A stretch of 64,000 nucleotides of DNA from Dipteris shenzhenensis. Taxonomy: Eukaryota; Polypodiophyta; Polypodiopsida; Gleicheniales. The notes under the pieces are model-generated. The model did not search any database. It worked only from the letters and a program-made list of their open reading frames with translations, and was not told the origin of the DNA. The stretch lies in assembly GCA_047967505.1 (NCBI GenBank), contig CM106540.1. One strand, 5' to 3'. The translations under genes were made by a program, and so were the position numbers. Positions 19,841-30,950 of this stretch are shown one piece after another. How positions within the stretch are numbered: position 1 is the stretch's first letter; every line of letters begins with the position of its first letter.

Positions 19841-21639
19841 ACTTTCTAAGCATCTTAAGGGCTCATCTCTAAAACAATGTCAAATAAGAATAGAGAGAGA
19901 ACTTCCATGTTTTTGATAGAGAAGAAAATCTTTGATGATATAGATACAAAATCTTATTAGAACATGCTCAGCATAAAGAAAGGAATTCAAAAACATGTAT
20001 ATATATCTCTTAATGGAATAAAGGCCACACTCTTTGGAATCAATTCAGTTCATCTTTTGTGTTCATGTACTTGATCACCTTGTGTGTATGTTTTCTTGCA
20101 CTATCAACATGTACGAGCATACTCCTATCCTCGCATCTTCTTAATGTCACATACCCTCTCCCATTGTTTCTCCCTCTCATGCTTTCCACTCTATTCTCCC
20201 TTTCCTACTCTCTTTCTTGGGTATACTCTTCACCTCCACTCCTACATTGATTCTAACTCACAATCCTTCTCTCCTCTCCTAATTTATCCTTGGAACTCTA
20301 GAATGGACTTCTCAAGCATTGACCCCTTTAATCTTGATCCATGAAAGAGACTAGCTCTCTATTTCTCAACCCTACATGGGTTCTATAACCTACAACTCAT
20401 TTTACCTTTAAGTCCCTAGCTAGATTTCTCAACCATATCCTACTTTGAACCTAAAAACTCTTATTAAATGCTTAAAAAACTAATGGAGATGAGAACCTCC
20501 ATCATTTTAAGCAATTCTTATTTTTCTACACTTGAGCTCATTCACAAACTATTTTCCATACTTTAAAGCCTACATCTCTAATTGGTGTATGACTTGAGGC
20601 CTGATCCTACACTTGGAAAACTTGTGCTATAATGAGCAACAAACATAATTGTAGGTAACCAAAACCTCATAGATTAAATGCATAATATTATGTGAGGAAA
20701 AAGCCCCAAATCATGGATAAATCACTCAAGGGCAAGGAGAATGAAACCTCCTCTATGCCAAAGTGGATTGAATTCTAGCATAAACCCAGTTAGAATATCT
20801 ATAACACCATAATATAGTTATATGGCAATATGTTTAGGCCAAGATTTGGACAATAGTCATAAGTTTGAGCGCTTTTCCTTTATATTGCTTTACATTCTAA
20901 CATACCCATTAAAAGTTATAAGACTGAATATCAACCACAAATCGTTGTCCCCTTGCAATGCTTAATATCACCTTCCTCATTCCTTCCCCCCCCCTCCCCT
21001 CTTTTTTGGCTTTCGCACTTGTACCATCACCTCCCCCTCCTTCCACCATTCCCTCCTCCTACATTTCTTTCTTTCTTAGTACCACTCCTACATTTCCTCA
21101 AATACTTCCTTCTCATCCCCAAACCTCTACCTCCCTCCACTTCCACTGCTTCTGCCTCCACCATCAATGGCTAGGGTCATAAGAGATTTGATCCACACCC
21201 TCAAATCAAAGTTTTTCCATAATCATAAAGGGAAAGCTACAAAGTGACCGCCTAGTCTACATCAAACCTATCAAAGCACTAACAACAGCATACAATGTGT
21301 CAAAACTGCTTAAAAAGTGAACTCTCTCATATTAGTCAACAGCTTGAAATTTGGCAACGGTTGTTGACAATGGGACAGACATCGGTGAAACCGCCTTTTG
21401 ACATGCCAATAAACATAGGTTTCATCGGTTTCCCATCGCTAATGCCCTAATCCTTCCATCCCGATGACCTTCTTTCTCCACCCCTCCCACTCCTCTAGCG
21501 TTTTCGTCCTGCCCCTAAGTGTTCTCCCTCCATCCTTGACACCCTCTCTTCACCTCCCTACCCCTCCAATTCGCTTTCTCTCCTTTCCCCCCTTTCTCTC
21601 GATATTTTTATCTATTTCTCACTTCTCTCCCTTCTCAAA

Positions 21640-21642
<3 letters not shown>
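19841..21642. other. no gene recognised; C/T-rich patches
   Basis: Contains C/T-rich stretches at about 20160-20290, 20975-21150 and 21460-21640 that create spurious Pro/Ser/Leu frames. I see no domain and no defined repeat. Confidence 0.5.

Positions 21643-21673
<31 letters not shown>
21643..21673. repeat. (CT)n microsatellite
   Basis: About 15 perfect CT units. A shorter CT run occurs inside the adjacent LTR-like sequence near 21890-21910. Confidence 0.95.
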
Positions 21674-21676
<3 letters not shown>

Positions 21677-21732
21677 ATAGTAACATCATTGCCAACATTT
21701 TTGGCACTCGGTGAGCAGACTTGTTGGTATCA

Positions 21733-21924
21733 TGACGAGTAGGAACACGTGGTTGGTTGAGCTGACACGTGGCAGTCAGGAAGCATACAGGGTAGGAACA
21801 CGTGGCTGTTTGAGCCTACACGTGGCGCCAACAGAACTGGGAGTTCAATATATTGGGACGCTTCTCTTTGTGGAACTCGCTTGTCTTAGTTCTCTCTCTC
21901 TCTCTCTCTCATTTCTCTCTGTTA
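21733..21924 (+). repeat. 5' LTR of Ty3 element no. 2
   Basis: Related to 26068-26230. The middle differs because this copy contains a partial internal duplication of GTAGGAACACGTGG(C/T)TG...ACACGTGGC. The right limit is approximate. A TGGTGGAGACGTCGGG stretch begins at 21929 and could be the primer-binding site, though I cannot name the tRNA. Confidence 0.7.
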
Positions 21925-21958
21925 CGTTTGGTGGAGACGTCGGGTAGCTGTGTCGATC

Positions 21959-22515
21959 ATGGAGAGTATGGAGCAGTCAGAAGGTCAACAGGGTTTTCAA
22001 ATTACTCCTGAGTTGCTGGCAACGCTTCTTTCAGAGTTAGTTCAGTCTAACCTACATGTTGTAGCGTTAGTGGCGAGATCGAGGTCTGGCACGTCAAGGA
22101 TTCAGTCGGGTCATGATATGAAAGCTCGTTCGAAAGCATTTACAGGGTGTCCCGAAGAAGATATCTACATGTGGCTTGACCACTTTGATAATTTAGCCGA
22201 GTATCACAGATGGGACTTAGCCGAGTATCACAGATGGGACGATCAACAGAAGGTGAACGAGATCAAGCCAGCTTTTCAGAGTTTAACAGCTGCGTGGTAT
22301 CATCAGCTGGATGCAACGAGATAAATTTTTTGGCCGCACCTTCGTTTGGCCCTTTCTACAGCATTTGGGAATACTGATACAGTGAAGGATGCTCTCACAC
22401 AGTTGCAGGAATTGAAGCATGTGCTAAATGAGACTGTGTCTCAACTTGGGGTCAAGTTGACACATTTGTTAATCCGGGTCGAAAGTAGTTCATGTTAGAA
22501 GATCTAAAGTTGTTT
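21959..22515 (+). pseudogene. Ty3 gag fragment
   Basis: The ATG at 21959 starts MESMEQSEGQQGFQITPELLA. FTGCPEEDIYMWLDHFDNLAEYHRWD is a typical Ty3 capsid segment (FxG ... WLxxFE). The eight residues LAEYHRWD are then repeated exactly, because of a 24-bp tandem duplication. A TAA at about 22322 ends the frame, and capsid-like sequence continues (FWPHLRLALSTAFGNTDTV). A degenerate CCHC knuckle (CFFCNEFGHVK, last Cys lost) lies near 22800. Confidence 0.75.
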
Positions 22516-22979
22516 TTTCTTTGGCCCCGATTAAGATTTCACAAAGAACTCAGGACCAGGGTCCAAAAAGTCTCAATGAAGCTTTGTTGGTCGCTCAACG
22601 AATAGAATTCTAACTCCTCCAAACATGTTTCAAAGTTTCTAGCTCTTCCGCCGATTTTGCCAGTGCCAACATCTGGTCCAGCTCTAATGGACATTGACCA
22701 TATTCATAATGCACAGATGAACTCCAGGCCACAGTTTTGAAGACCGTTCCAGATAAAAGCTGACTTCCTGATCGTGATACAATAGGCCGACCTCGGTGTT
22801 TCTTTTGTAACGAATTCGGGCATGTTAAAGTATTGTCGCCAGTTTCTTGCTTCACAAGGATAGGTCCCGATTCAGAATGCTCAAGTGCAAGGCGAGATGT
22901 GGTCTTCATTAGTCTTGGGAAAAGACCAACTAGGGTCGTTGAGGGAGTGACCACCCTAGCTTTGAATAAACCTCTCAGA

Positions 22980-23111
22980 CGATCTTTTTCTTTTATAGTT
23001 GTTGCTCCTTTTTACAATATGAAAATTTTAGTTCTTGTTGATTCAGGAAGTACTGTCGATTTGTTGATGAATCAAACTTGCCGCTTTATGCAATTCCTAC
23101 AAGTGATGTAG
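22980..23111 (+). pseudogene. Ty3 aspartic protease fragment
   Basis: MKILVLVDSGSTVDLLMNQ contains the retropepsin active site DSG followed by ST. The frame ends soon after. A further protease-like stretch leading to LGCDWLEANQAVIDF (23227 onward) is in another frame. This is the linker GxxWL motif common to Ty3 proteases. Confidence 0.75.
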
Positions 23112-23379
23112 TGTTCGGTGACGCTCACACGTATGTCCAGTCTTCTCTCGGATGTAATGTGCCGGTCAATTTGGGATCTCATAAGTTCGTTGCTCAAACA
23201 ATAGTTCTGATCCATCAAATTTTCATGTGACGCTAGGGTGTGATTGGCTTGAGGCTAATCAAGCCGTAATTGATTTTCGGAATCGAAGTCTGGTAATGCC
23301 AGGAGTGGATCCCATTCCTTGGATTTCTTCAAGACGATTTTCAGAACAAGTCTCTGCTTCAACAATTGTGATGGATGTC

Positions 23380-24935
23380 TGGGTTCGGGCAAGAATCAGT
23401 CAGCTGTTATCTGGCAAGTATCTAGATATTTTTGCTCAAGGAAATCCGACAGGCACAACTGCAACAGTGGTACATGAGGTACCGATCGGAGATTCTCGAC
23501 CAGTGTTGGCTGCACAACGCTGTAGATCGCCAGAGCAAATAAAAGAAATCTGCAAACTGGTCGAGTTTATGTTAAACGAGAAAATTATCAGATATTCAAA
23601 AAGCTTGTGGGCTTGTGAGCCGCATTTAGTCATAAAAAATGACAATACATTCAGATTCTATGTAGATATCCGGCCACTGAATAAAACTGTCACAATCAGG
23701 GATGAATATCCGCTTCCACGGATTGATGATGTCATGGATTCATTGGCAAATTCAAAGTATTTTACCGCATTGGATTTAAAGTTGGGATATTGACAGATTC
23801 CCGTGAAAGAGGAAGATACGTGTAAATTTGCTTTTAGGACTCCATTTGGCTGTACGAGTTCAACGTGAAAGAGGAAGATAAGTGTAAATTTGCGGACACC
23901 ATTTGGCCTACGCGAGTTCAAAATGATTGCTTTTGGGATGTCCAATGCACCTAGCTCGTTTCAAAGGTTGATGAATTTTGTGTTACATGATCTCATAGTT
24001 CAAGGAAAAGTGTTGGTGTACTTGGACGATGTCGTGATTCATACAGCCACTTTGGAGGAGCATTTGGTTGTTTTAAAGGAGGTTTTGCAGCTGTTTAGTA
24101 AATTTAATTTAAAGCTTAATCGCTCGAAATGCCATTTTTTTCAAACAAAGCTAAAGTATTTGGGGTTCATGTAATCTCTCACAAGGGTGTCCCTGATAAA
24201 GTTTTTCAAGCACAAAATGACTATCCGGCTCCAACAACTTCTAAACAGCTTCATCATTTTTTAGGGATGTCAGGCTATAGTTGTCGTTTGATTTCGAAAT
24301 TGGCAGCCTTATCATTGCCACTGTAGAAGCTTCTTCATGCAAAGGGCCCTTTTCGATGGACTAAGGAACATCAGGTTTCATTTGATGCAATTAAAGCAGC
24401 ACTTAAGGAGGATGCATTGCTTTGTCATCTGGATTTCACAAGGCCATTTCTACTTCGCACAGATGCTTCTAATCGTAGATTGGGAGTGCTGTTGATGCAA
24501 CAGGACATAAATGGTAATTGGCGTCCAATCAGCTATGCAAGTAATTCACTGTCAAATGCTCAAATAAACTATTTGGCAACAGAGCTGAAATGTTTGGCAG
24601 TAGTTTGGGCTGTGCATAAGTTCCACCAGTACATTCATGGTTCTAAGTTTTTCCTTCAAACAGATCATGTGGCTTTGGTGAGTTTGCTTACAAAGAAGGA
24701 AATGCATGGGTATTTGGCGAGGTGGATACTTCTTCTTCAAGATTATGATTTTCTAGTCACATACAGGCCGGGGAAGCTCAATCACATTGTAGACGCTCTC
24801 TCAAGAGTGTTTTACCAGTCAGTTCAGGTTCACCCTCCAGAGTCGTCTCATCCTTCTCTTCTGGTAGCTTCTCGCACCCCTTTGCCAGTCCCCACTTATA
24901 CTACAATATTGACGTCTTTAGATGATCTTAGGACT
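23380..24935 (+). pseudogene. Ty3 reverse transcriptase-RNase H
   Basis: RT: RFYVDIRPLNKTV, YPLPRIDDVMDSL and FTALDLKLGY (first catalytic Asp), then after a frame-disrupting tandem duplication (23806-23925) FGMSNAPSSFQRLMNFVL and VLVYLDDVVI (the catalytic YLDD box, intact), and KLNRSKCHFFQTKLKYLGF. RNase H: PFLLRTDASNRRLGVLLMQQ (Asp), ATELKCLAVVWAVHKF (Glu), QTDHVALVSL (Asp) and the end VDALSRV. Stops include one near 23793 and one near 24327. All catalytic motifs survive, so decay is modest. Confidence 0.92.
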
Positions 24936-25024
24936 TTATAGTCGTACTAGGCCAAATCTAATAGGAAGCTATAGATCTATGATCTAATCTCTTATATTAT
25001 CATAAGGCACCATTTCAGCCTAGA

Positions 25025-25905
25025 TTGTATATTCCGTCACAGGTTCAGCAACTGTATCTTAGGTCATTTCACGATGAATTGTTCGGTGGTCATCTTGGTT
25101 TTGTCAAAGTGTTAGAAAAAGTTCGCTCAAAGTTTTATTGGCCTAAGCTTAGATTGTCCCTTCACCATTATTTGCGTTCTTGTCCGGCCTGTCAATCATT
25201 TAAATTGCCCACCAAGAAACCAATAGGAGATCTTAAGTCCATCACAGCTTCAGAGCCCTTTGAGTTGATTGCGTATGATATTGCAGGTCCTTTTCCAAGT
25301 TCAGATGCATGCAACTCTTACATAATTGTTCTTACTGACTATGTGACGCGTTGGGCAATAGCTCAGCCACCATTGGCTTCGACTAGAGCATCGGATGTGG
25401 CACAATTTCTGATTCATAATGTTATTTTGCAACATGGCTGTCCAAAACATGTACTATCAGATCAAGGATCAAATTCAAACTGTTCACAAGTCCTTTGCAT
25501 CCAGATTGTAATGGGTAACTGAAAGATTGAACCGGACCATTAAGTTAATGGTTGCCATATGTGTAGATCCTCATCGCAAGAATTGGGACGTGTCGTTGCC
25601 ATTTGTAGGCTGCTTATAATACGGCGTTGTAGGAGACCACTAAAATTTCCCCATTTGAATCATTGTTTGGGTGTCCCCCAAGGTTTTCGGCTGAAACAGG
25701 GGTCATCCAAATTTCAGAAATAAAAAACCGAGATGCACTTCAATAGTCGCAATATTTACAAGAGGTTTTGTAGTTTCTACGTCACAATCGGGCATTGCAT
25801 TTGCAGAAAGCCCAGAGCCGTCAAAGGAAATATTATAATCAGCGTCATGTTTTCATGGAATACTAGACGGGTGATCTAGTGATGCTTCATTTTCCAACTC
25901 GGAAA
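25025..25905 (+). pseudogene. Ty3 integrase
   Basis: The HHCC zinc-binding domain is complete (HDELFGGHLGFVKVL ... LRSCPACQSF). The core has IAYDIAGPFP (first Asp) and CPKHVLSDQGSNSNCSQVL (second Asp). The third acidic residue falls past a frameshift near 25520. The C-terminal part is readable beyond that (QRHVFME, a stop, then GDLVMLHFPTRKK), the usual GDLV motif of Ty3 integrases. No chromodomain is evident before the 3' LTR. Confidence 0.88.
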
Positions 25906-26067
25906 AAGATTTGGCAGAGAAATTCTTAGCAAAGTACCGGACGAGTGGGCAAGATGACTTACTCTTTGCTCCGATGTTCACCAGCAAGGACCACCAGGAC
26001 GATAGCTCATATCTCTCGGATGAAACCATTTCATGCTCGCACTTTTGTTGTTTCAGGGAGGTAGATA

Positions 26068-26230
26068 TGACGGGTAAGAACAGGTGGGTGGTTGAACCAA
26101 CACGTAGCAGTCAGGAAGCATGCATGCAAGTCCAAAGTGACGGTGGGTTGAAGTCCCGATCTTGGGACGCTTCTCTTTGTGGAACTTGCTTGTCTTTGTT
26201 CTCTCTCTCTCATTTCTCTCTCTTAATGTA
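26068..26230 (+). repeat. 3' LTR of Ty3 element no. 2
   Basis: Starts TGACGGGTAAGAACAGG after the purine-rich CAGGGAGGTAGATA, a plausible polypurine tract. Shares the GGGACGCTTCTCTTTGTGGAACTTGC block and the following CT run with the 5' copy. The similarity stops near 26230. Confidence 0.72.
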
Positions 26231-27468
26231 TTGTGTTGTCATCTAAAAATATGTGTGTAGGATTGACTTTGTATGGGGCTCATCGGCTAATGCTACAAAG
26301 TAACTAGTTGCGGTAGGGAGTCATGTCTCTAACTCCAAAGTCATGTATCTAACTCCAAATTGGACTTGAATCCTTACTATTATCCAATTGGGGTTTCAAT
26401 TGTTAAATTACACAGCGCAACGAAACAGAAACTGAATAAAGAGTAGAGAGTACATAGCAAACTGAAGAGGAACAAACTTTTTCTTCAATACTGATGTAGT
26501 ACAGATGATGGCTCCGTCCACCCGGGCGCTCCCACAATGAAGCTTAGATGGTGATGTAGACAGATACCAGGTAAAGAGCTACTAGTTGGAAGATCTGATC
26601 TGATCTGAACTGATCTGATGCAATGGACTGGGGAGGTCGCCTCTTTATAGCTATGAGGACGATAGTCGGATCAACATAGTTGGTGGAGTCGACCAGTTGA
26701 TCTAGTCGGTGGAACCGACTAATCGTCCATGGAATATTCAGGAAATATTTTCTATACCATTGCCTCGGGGACTCTCGTCCTCGAATCCCCACCAAGGGGA
26801 CCAGCGGGTCCCCTTGGGAGGGTCAGCTGGTCCCCAGGTCCCAGCAAGAATAAGGGGCTCCCACACAATCACCTTTCTACCATCAACGGTCTCATTGATA
26901 GACCGCGTCTGACATGCAAGCTAGGATCCATCAGTGTCCCGGGGTCACACATGGCTTCTCCTCATATGGGGGCCTTACAACTTGAGCACCTTGGACCACT
27001 GGTGGTTATCAGAAGGGTGGGGCATTGAGGATATCTAACATCAATAGCAAGGTAGTGAGCTTTGTCCAATAATTACTCAATCAAGTGATGGTAAGAAAGA
27101 AAACATGCAATTATCTCCCTTCTTATATAATAGATTTGTAGAAAGAATGAATGAAAAGGTATGCTTTTGGGTCAAATTTGAAAGGAGTGTTGTAGTCCCT
27201 TAGATCAATCTAAAATCAAGGGCCTAAAATTGTAAGGAGAGCTCACAAAAGTTTAGTTTTCTAGAAAGCACGTTTTAAACTCTTGGATGTTCATGAAGAT
27301 CAACGCCTATAATCACGACAAATGGCTTAATGAGGGCTTAGAAAAGGAAAACTTCCTTCTAGGCTGCCTCCAGTAAAAAAAGTTATCATGAGTCTTTCTC
27401 TCACTCTCTCTCACACTCTCTCTCTCCCTCTCACACACACACTTTTTCTCTCTCTCTCTCATACACAC
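26231..27468. other. no gene recognised; one strong hairpin
   Basis: The sequence at 26790-26816 contains CCAAGGGGACC, a short loop and GGGTCCCCTTGG, a strong hairpin. A run of TGATC-type words lies near 26590-26620. C/T and CA microsatellites lie at about 27400-27470. The region near 26400-26560 resembles LTR sequence but I cannot place its ends. Confidence 0.45.
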
Positions 27469-27504
27469 ACTTTTTTTTTTTTTGTAAAACCACAGCTTAA
27501 ATTA

Positions 27505-28653
27505 TCAAAGACTATGTAATACTACAGAAGGTGAACTCTGTGATGGAGTCAACCTTTGAAAGTCAAAAGCAGTGGAAAAAAACATCCAAGACCAAAGTAT
27601 CCAGATCTCCTTGTTGAATACAATCATAGAGTGACTAACGAAGGGATCCTTGAAAGAAATAAAATGGATCAAAGGAACCAGAGCCAAATGATAGATGAGT
27701 CCTCTGCAACCAAATGCTCCATAATGACCAGAAACGGACCCAGGCGAGGAACAAGGCAAACGAGCGAAGTCGGGGAGGGGTGCAACCAAAGATCCAATAG
27801 AAGCAGCCAAAAACCACTGAAGGAAATCGGAGCTGAAGACAGTGCGAAATCTGATGAATAAGATCCCTGGAGGTGGAGCACGACCATAATAAATGTGGGA
27901 TGGTCTCCAATGAAGAAGCATAACGCTGACATCAAGAAGAAGCAATGCCACGACGAGCCAAAGGAGTGCCCACCGGTAGAGCTCCAACCAAACAACGCCA
28001 GAGGAAAAGGCATTGTTTGAGCGGCAAAGAACTTTTCCAAAGAGATTCGAGAGTTCATTGCCACCAAATCAAAGGCTTTGAAAGATGCCAGAGTCGATTA
28101 CCATGATCATGAATCCATGGCACCGAACAGAGCCCATGATAGACCCTGTGAGAAGCAAGGTCCTGTAGAGAGAGAGGAGCTCCAGAAGAGGAGCGCGGAA
28201 GGAGACACCAATCCTGTAGTCGCTAAAGAGGCTGCAAAGGAGGGGCCGGCAAAAAAGGGGCAAGCATGAGACCAATAGCATGCCAGAGAGTGCAATGATG
28301 TAAACGGAGAGCATAAGTTTGGCAAGCGACAGGAAAGGAAAGGAAATAACCCTGCTGGTCGACCACATCTCCCACAAAACGAATACCTGTCTTCATTAGA
28401 TTATAAGCCTTGATGGGATACCGCAAGGCTAAGGGAGGAGAAAAAATTGCACTCCAATGTAGACTTTCAAGGCGAAAGGAATTCCCCTGTGGAGAAGGCT
28501 GACCTGTCCAAGAAGCAGTGGAAAGTACAGTTTTCCAATTGCGTAGCACATGGAGCACCTGGAATGCTACCAGAGAAGTGGCCTAAAACTGCTTCCCAAT
28601 GATCTGTAATCCAATGTCCGTAAACATGCGATCGCATAGTAGTATACATGGTA
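27505..28653 (-). pseudogene. LINE C-terminal region with zf-RVT
   Basis: Frames read GHWITDHWEAVLGHFSG, LENCTFHCFLDRSAFS and, further on, the zf-RVT-type pattern ETIPHLLWSCSTSRDLI, as found downstream of plant LINE reverse transcriptases. Frameshifts separate the pieces. The last frame ends near 27505, about 20 bp before the poly(A) stretch. Confidence 0.75.
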
Positions 28654-28965
28654 GCGAGCATCATGGATGTTTTTATCGAAGCTATACTTTTATATTAATA
28701 TAAAATCTTGGCGAAAGTTTATTAGTCTAATTTTTATAGTTTCACAATATTGACAAATTTTAGTACAATTCTATATATTTCTGTTTGAATTTCTAAGTAA
28801 AATATGTAAATCTTGGCGAAACTTTTAAAAATTTTACATAAAACTTTCAAAACTTGGCGAATATTTCAAACTTTATTTTTATTAGGGCATATAAACTTTC
28901 GATGCTAATATAAAATTTTCACTTCTTAACGAAACTAACTTGAAAAAATCATCCATGGCGAGCAT
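28654..28965 (-). mobile_element. hAT-type MITE, copy B (296 bp), nested in the LINE
   Basis: The element at 28662-28957 starts CATGGATG and ends CATCCATG, flanked by an exact 8-bp duplication, GCGAGCAT (28654-28661 and 28958-28965). It matches copy A (1271-1570) in reverse orientation over its whole length. The insertion lies inside the minus-strand LINE, so it is younger than the LINE. Confidence 0.92.
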
Positions 28966-28977
28966 AATAGCCCAAGG

Positions 28978-29984
28978 CTAATCCTGCATAAAGAAAGTGG
29001 AGAGGAGGGTAGCCTTTCGCGCTAAGAGATGCAGATAAATATTCAAAATGTTAAGCCCCCCATGCGACTTGGGCGAACAAACCAAGTGCATTTTGAGTAA
29101 GCGCAGGGCTTTACAATGGTTCTTTGTTTTCCAAAGTATCTCCATGGCATAGGACATGAATGTGGAAGTATCTTTCTTGGACCACGGAACAGGTGGCAAA
29201 TAAAACTGCACATATGACATCAAGATAGATTGGACAATGCGCAGACGGACATGTAGAGGCCAAGTAGGCAACTTCCAATAATGTAGCTTCCTTTGCATAC
29301 GAGAGAATAACCATTGCATATGCTGCTTGGGGGATAGAAACCAGCCAATAGGATAACCAAGGTGGCGAATGAGAGCATGTGAATCTAAAATCTCTCCTGG
29401 CCAAAACAATGCATGCCAATCGGAAGCAGTGAGGGGAAGCAATTTAGAATTTCTGAAATTAATAAACAGCCCCGCTGCCAAGCCAAAATCAGCCAATGTG
29501 TCCATTAGTATTTGAACATCAGAAGGAGTATTTTGGAGCATAAAGAAAGAATCATCAGCATAGGCTTGGGCAAGAAAGGGCTTGCTGCCCGGAATGTGCA
29601 AACCATGTAAGGAATCAGCTTCCAAAAGGTGATCCAAACGAAGAAGCAATGGATGCGTAGCCACCGCATAAAGAAGTGCACTGAGAGGACAACCCTGGCG
29701 GACCGATCTTCCCAAATGCCAAATAGAAGAAAGGTGTTTGCCCAAAAGACATTGGGCTATTGCATCCGCATAGAGCCAATAAATAACATGAACAATTTTG
29801 GGGCCAAACCCGAGGTGGCTCAGAGTTTGTGAAATATAATCCCATTGGAAAGTATCGAAGGCCTTGGCTACATCCACCTGCATAATCAATACATCCTCCT
29901 TGGAGTATTTGGCATACTCAATACCAAGCATGGCATTGGCTATATTGTTCATAATCTGCCTGCGTGGAATGAAACCATACTCTC
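28978..29984 (-). pseudogene. LINE reverse transcriptase, C-terminal two thirds
   Basis: A 324-codon open frame, extended upstream by GFIPRRQI. It has DVAKAFDTFQWDYI (first catalytic Asp region), RSVRQGCPLSALLY (the RQGCPLSP motif), QAYADDSFFML (the catalytic YADD box, intact) and HLGYPIG (the LGhP motif), then a long helical connection region. Fingers and endonuclease are absent. The frame ends at a TAG (FMQD stop). In the same phase it would continue as PWAIMLA into the part beyond the MITE. Confidence 0.95.
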
Positions 29985-30007
29985 ACACACACACACACAC
30001 ACACACA
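29985..30007. repeat. (AC)n microsatellite
   Basis: About 11 perfect CA units at the 5' truncation point of the LINE. Confidence 0.9.
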
Positions 30008-30104
30008 ATCCCCCCCTGGCCCTCACACAATCACCCGGGTCTGCCTACCCCCTCCCTGCAATTAGAACCTGAGAACTTCTAGGATGGTTTCCCTGGAGTG
30101 AGCC

Positions 30105-30950
30105 ATGGAGCTCCTTCCCGCCGCTCATGAACAATGGACTCGGGACGACGTTATCAAAGCTTACACACACCGCCTCTCCATAGCTCGTTCAGCTGCTCGC
30201 TCAGTAGCTCTCCTCCATAGCCTCGTCCGCTTCCGACCACGGCATCCAAAGGTACTATGACGTGATAGGGGAGCAGTGAAGTTTCTCATCCAGAGCTTGG
30301 ACTCTTCCGATTGCTTCCAGCAGCGGGCAGCTGCTGGAGTTGTTGGGTTCTGGGCTCGTTACTTTTGTGGCAAGATACAAATAAGCCTTCCTTCGCGATT
30401 ATTGACGATCCTAGCCAATAAGCTAGGCACTGGCCAAACCGGATGAGATGCTGCCAAATCGTCCTGCTTTCTTGCCAAATATGCTGGGATGGATATATTC
30501 GACGTTCGCAATAGTAACAACGAGTATATGCTGTCCATTTTAGTGGACCTAATCAGACCGTTAAGCTCCAGGTCCTTCGCTTATCTGAGGATTCTGGTGC
30601 ATGGGTGGGAACGAGGATCGGTTCAGACACTGACGGAAACGGAATCAGAGGAATTGCGGGTTAAGTTGGAGAAAATGCTAAGCGGCGCGGAATTGCACCG
30701 GATCAGGGGCGTCGCTGGCTATGCGTTGCTGCTTATGGGAACGTTAACTGAAGCACTATATACCAGAGTTGGAGCAATCGACCTTACGTCGGACGATTTC
30801 TTCTACAAATCGGAAGCGGACATGCTTGATGAGATTCGTCGTGTGGCAAATCTATCCAACATGTCCAAAGCCACTCTTCTTAGCTTTTCCCAAGGAAGCT
30901 CGGAAGACCGAGTTAAAATGCCTGAAATTTTGAGCTACGTTGTGAAGTGA
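30105..30950 (+). pseudogene. broken armadillo-like gene, apparently intronless
   Basis: The ATG at 30105 starts MELLPAAHEQWTRDDVIKAY, a helical start followed by SLVRFRPRHPKVL and a TGA. After a shift of frame, DRGAVKFLIQSLDS and QQRAAAGVVGFWARYF follow, which look like an ARM/HEAT helix repeat. Another in-frame TGA (after GTGQTG) precedes DIFDVRNSNNEYMLSILVDL and the 154-codon end frame, which stops at 30948-30950 followed by A8. No intron signals separate the pieces, and GC is higher than the surroundings. The missing introns and the A run would fit a processed copy of a host gene. Parent gene not recognised. Confidence 0.55.

Larger units (their letters stand above)
21733..26230 (+). mobile_element. 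Ty3-type LTR retrotransposon no. 2, nearly full length (~4.5 kb)
   Basis: Gag, zinc knuckle, protease, RT, RNase H and integrase follow each other on the plus strand between two related direct repeats (21733-21924 and 26068-26230). Both repeats start TGACGRGTARGAACA and share GGGACGCTTCTCTTTGTGGAACT. PR-RT-RH-INT order defines Ty3. Several nonsense codons and frameshifts and two short internal tandem duplications make it inactive. The LTRs are unusually short (about 160-190 bp) and no chromodomain is visible after the integrase. The RT block order (YPLPRIDDVMDSL) is general Ty3, so I do not assign a lineage. Confidence 0.9.
27469..29984 (-). mobile_element. 5'-truncated LINE (non-LTR retrotransposon)
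   Basis: On the minus strand a reverse transcriptase (29984-28978) is followed by connection and zf-RVT sequence (to about 27505) and ends in a poly(A) stretch (plus-strand T run at 27471-27483). The 5' end is cut within the RT at GFIPRRQIMNNI, right at an (AC)n tract, so fingers and endonuclease are missing. A hAT MITE (28662-28957) interrupts the 3' part; removing it joins the reading frames. 5' truncation and a poly(A) tail are the usual signs of LINE insertion by target-primed reverse transcription. Confidence 0.9.

Noticed and set aside
21724-21736. TGGTATCATGAC as a tRNA-Met primer-binding site of Ty3 element no. 2
   Set aside because: It overlaps the start of the left direct repeat and diverges from the site after eight bases; it would place the LTR to the left, where no matching repeat exists.
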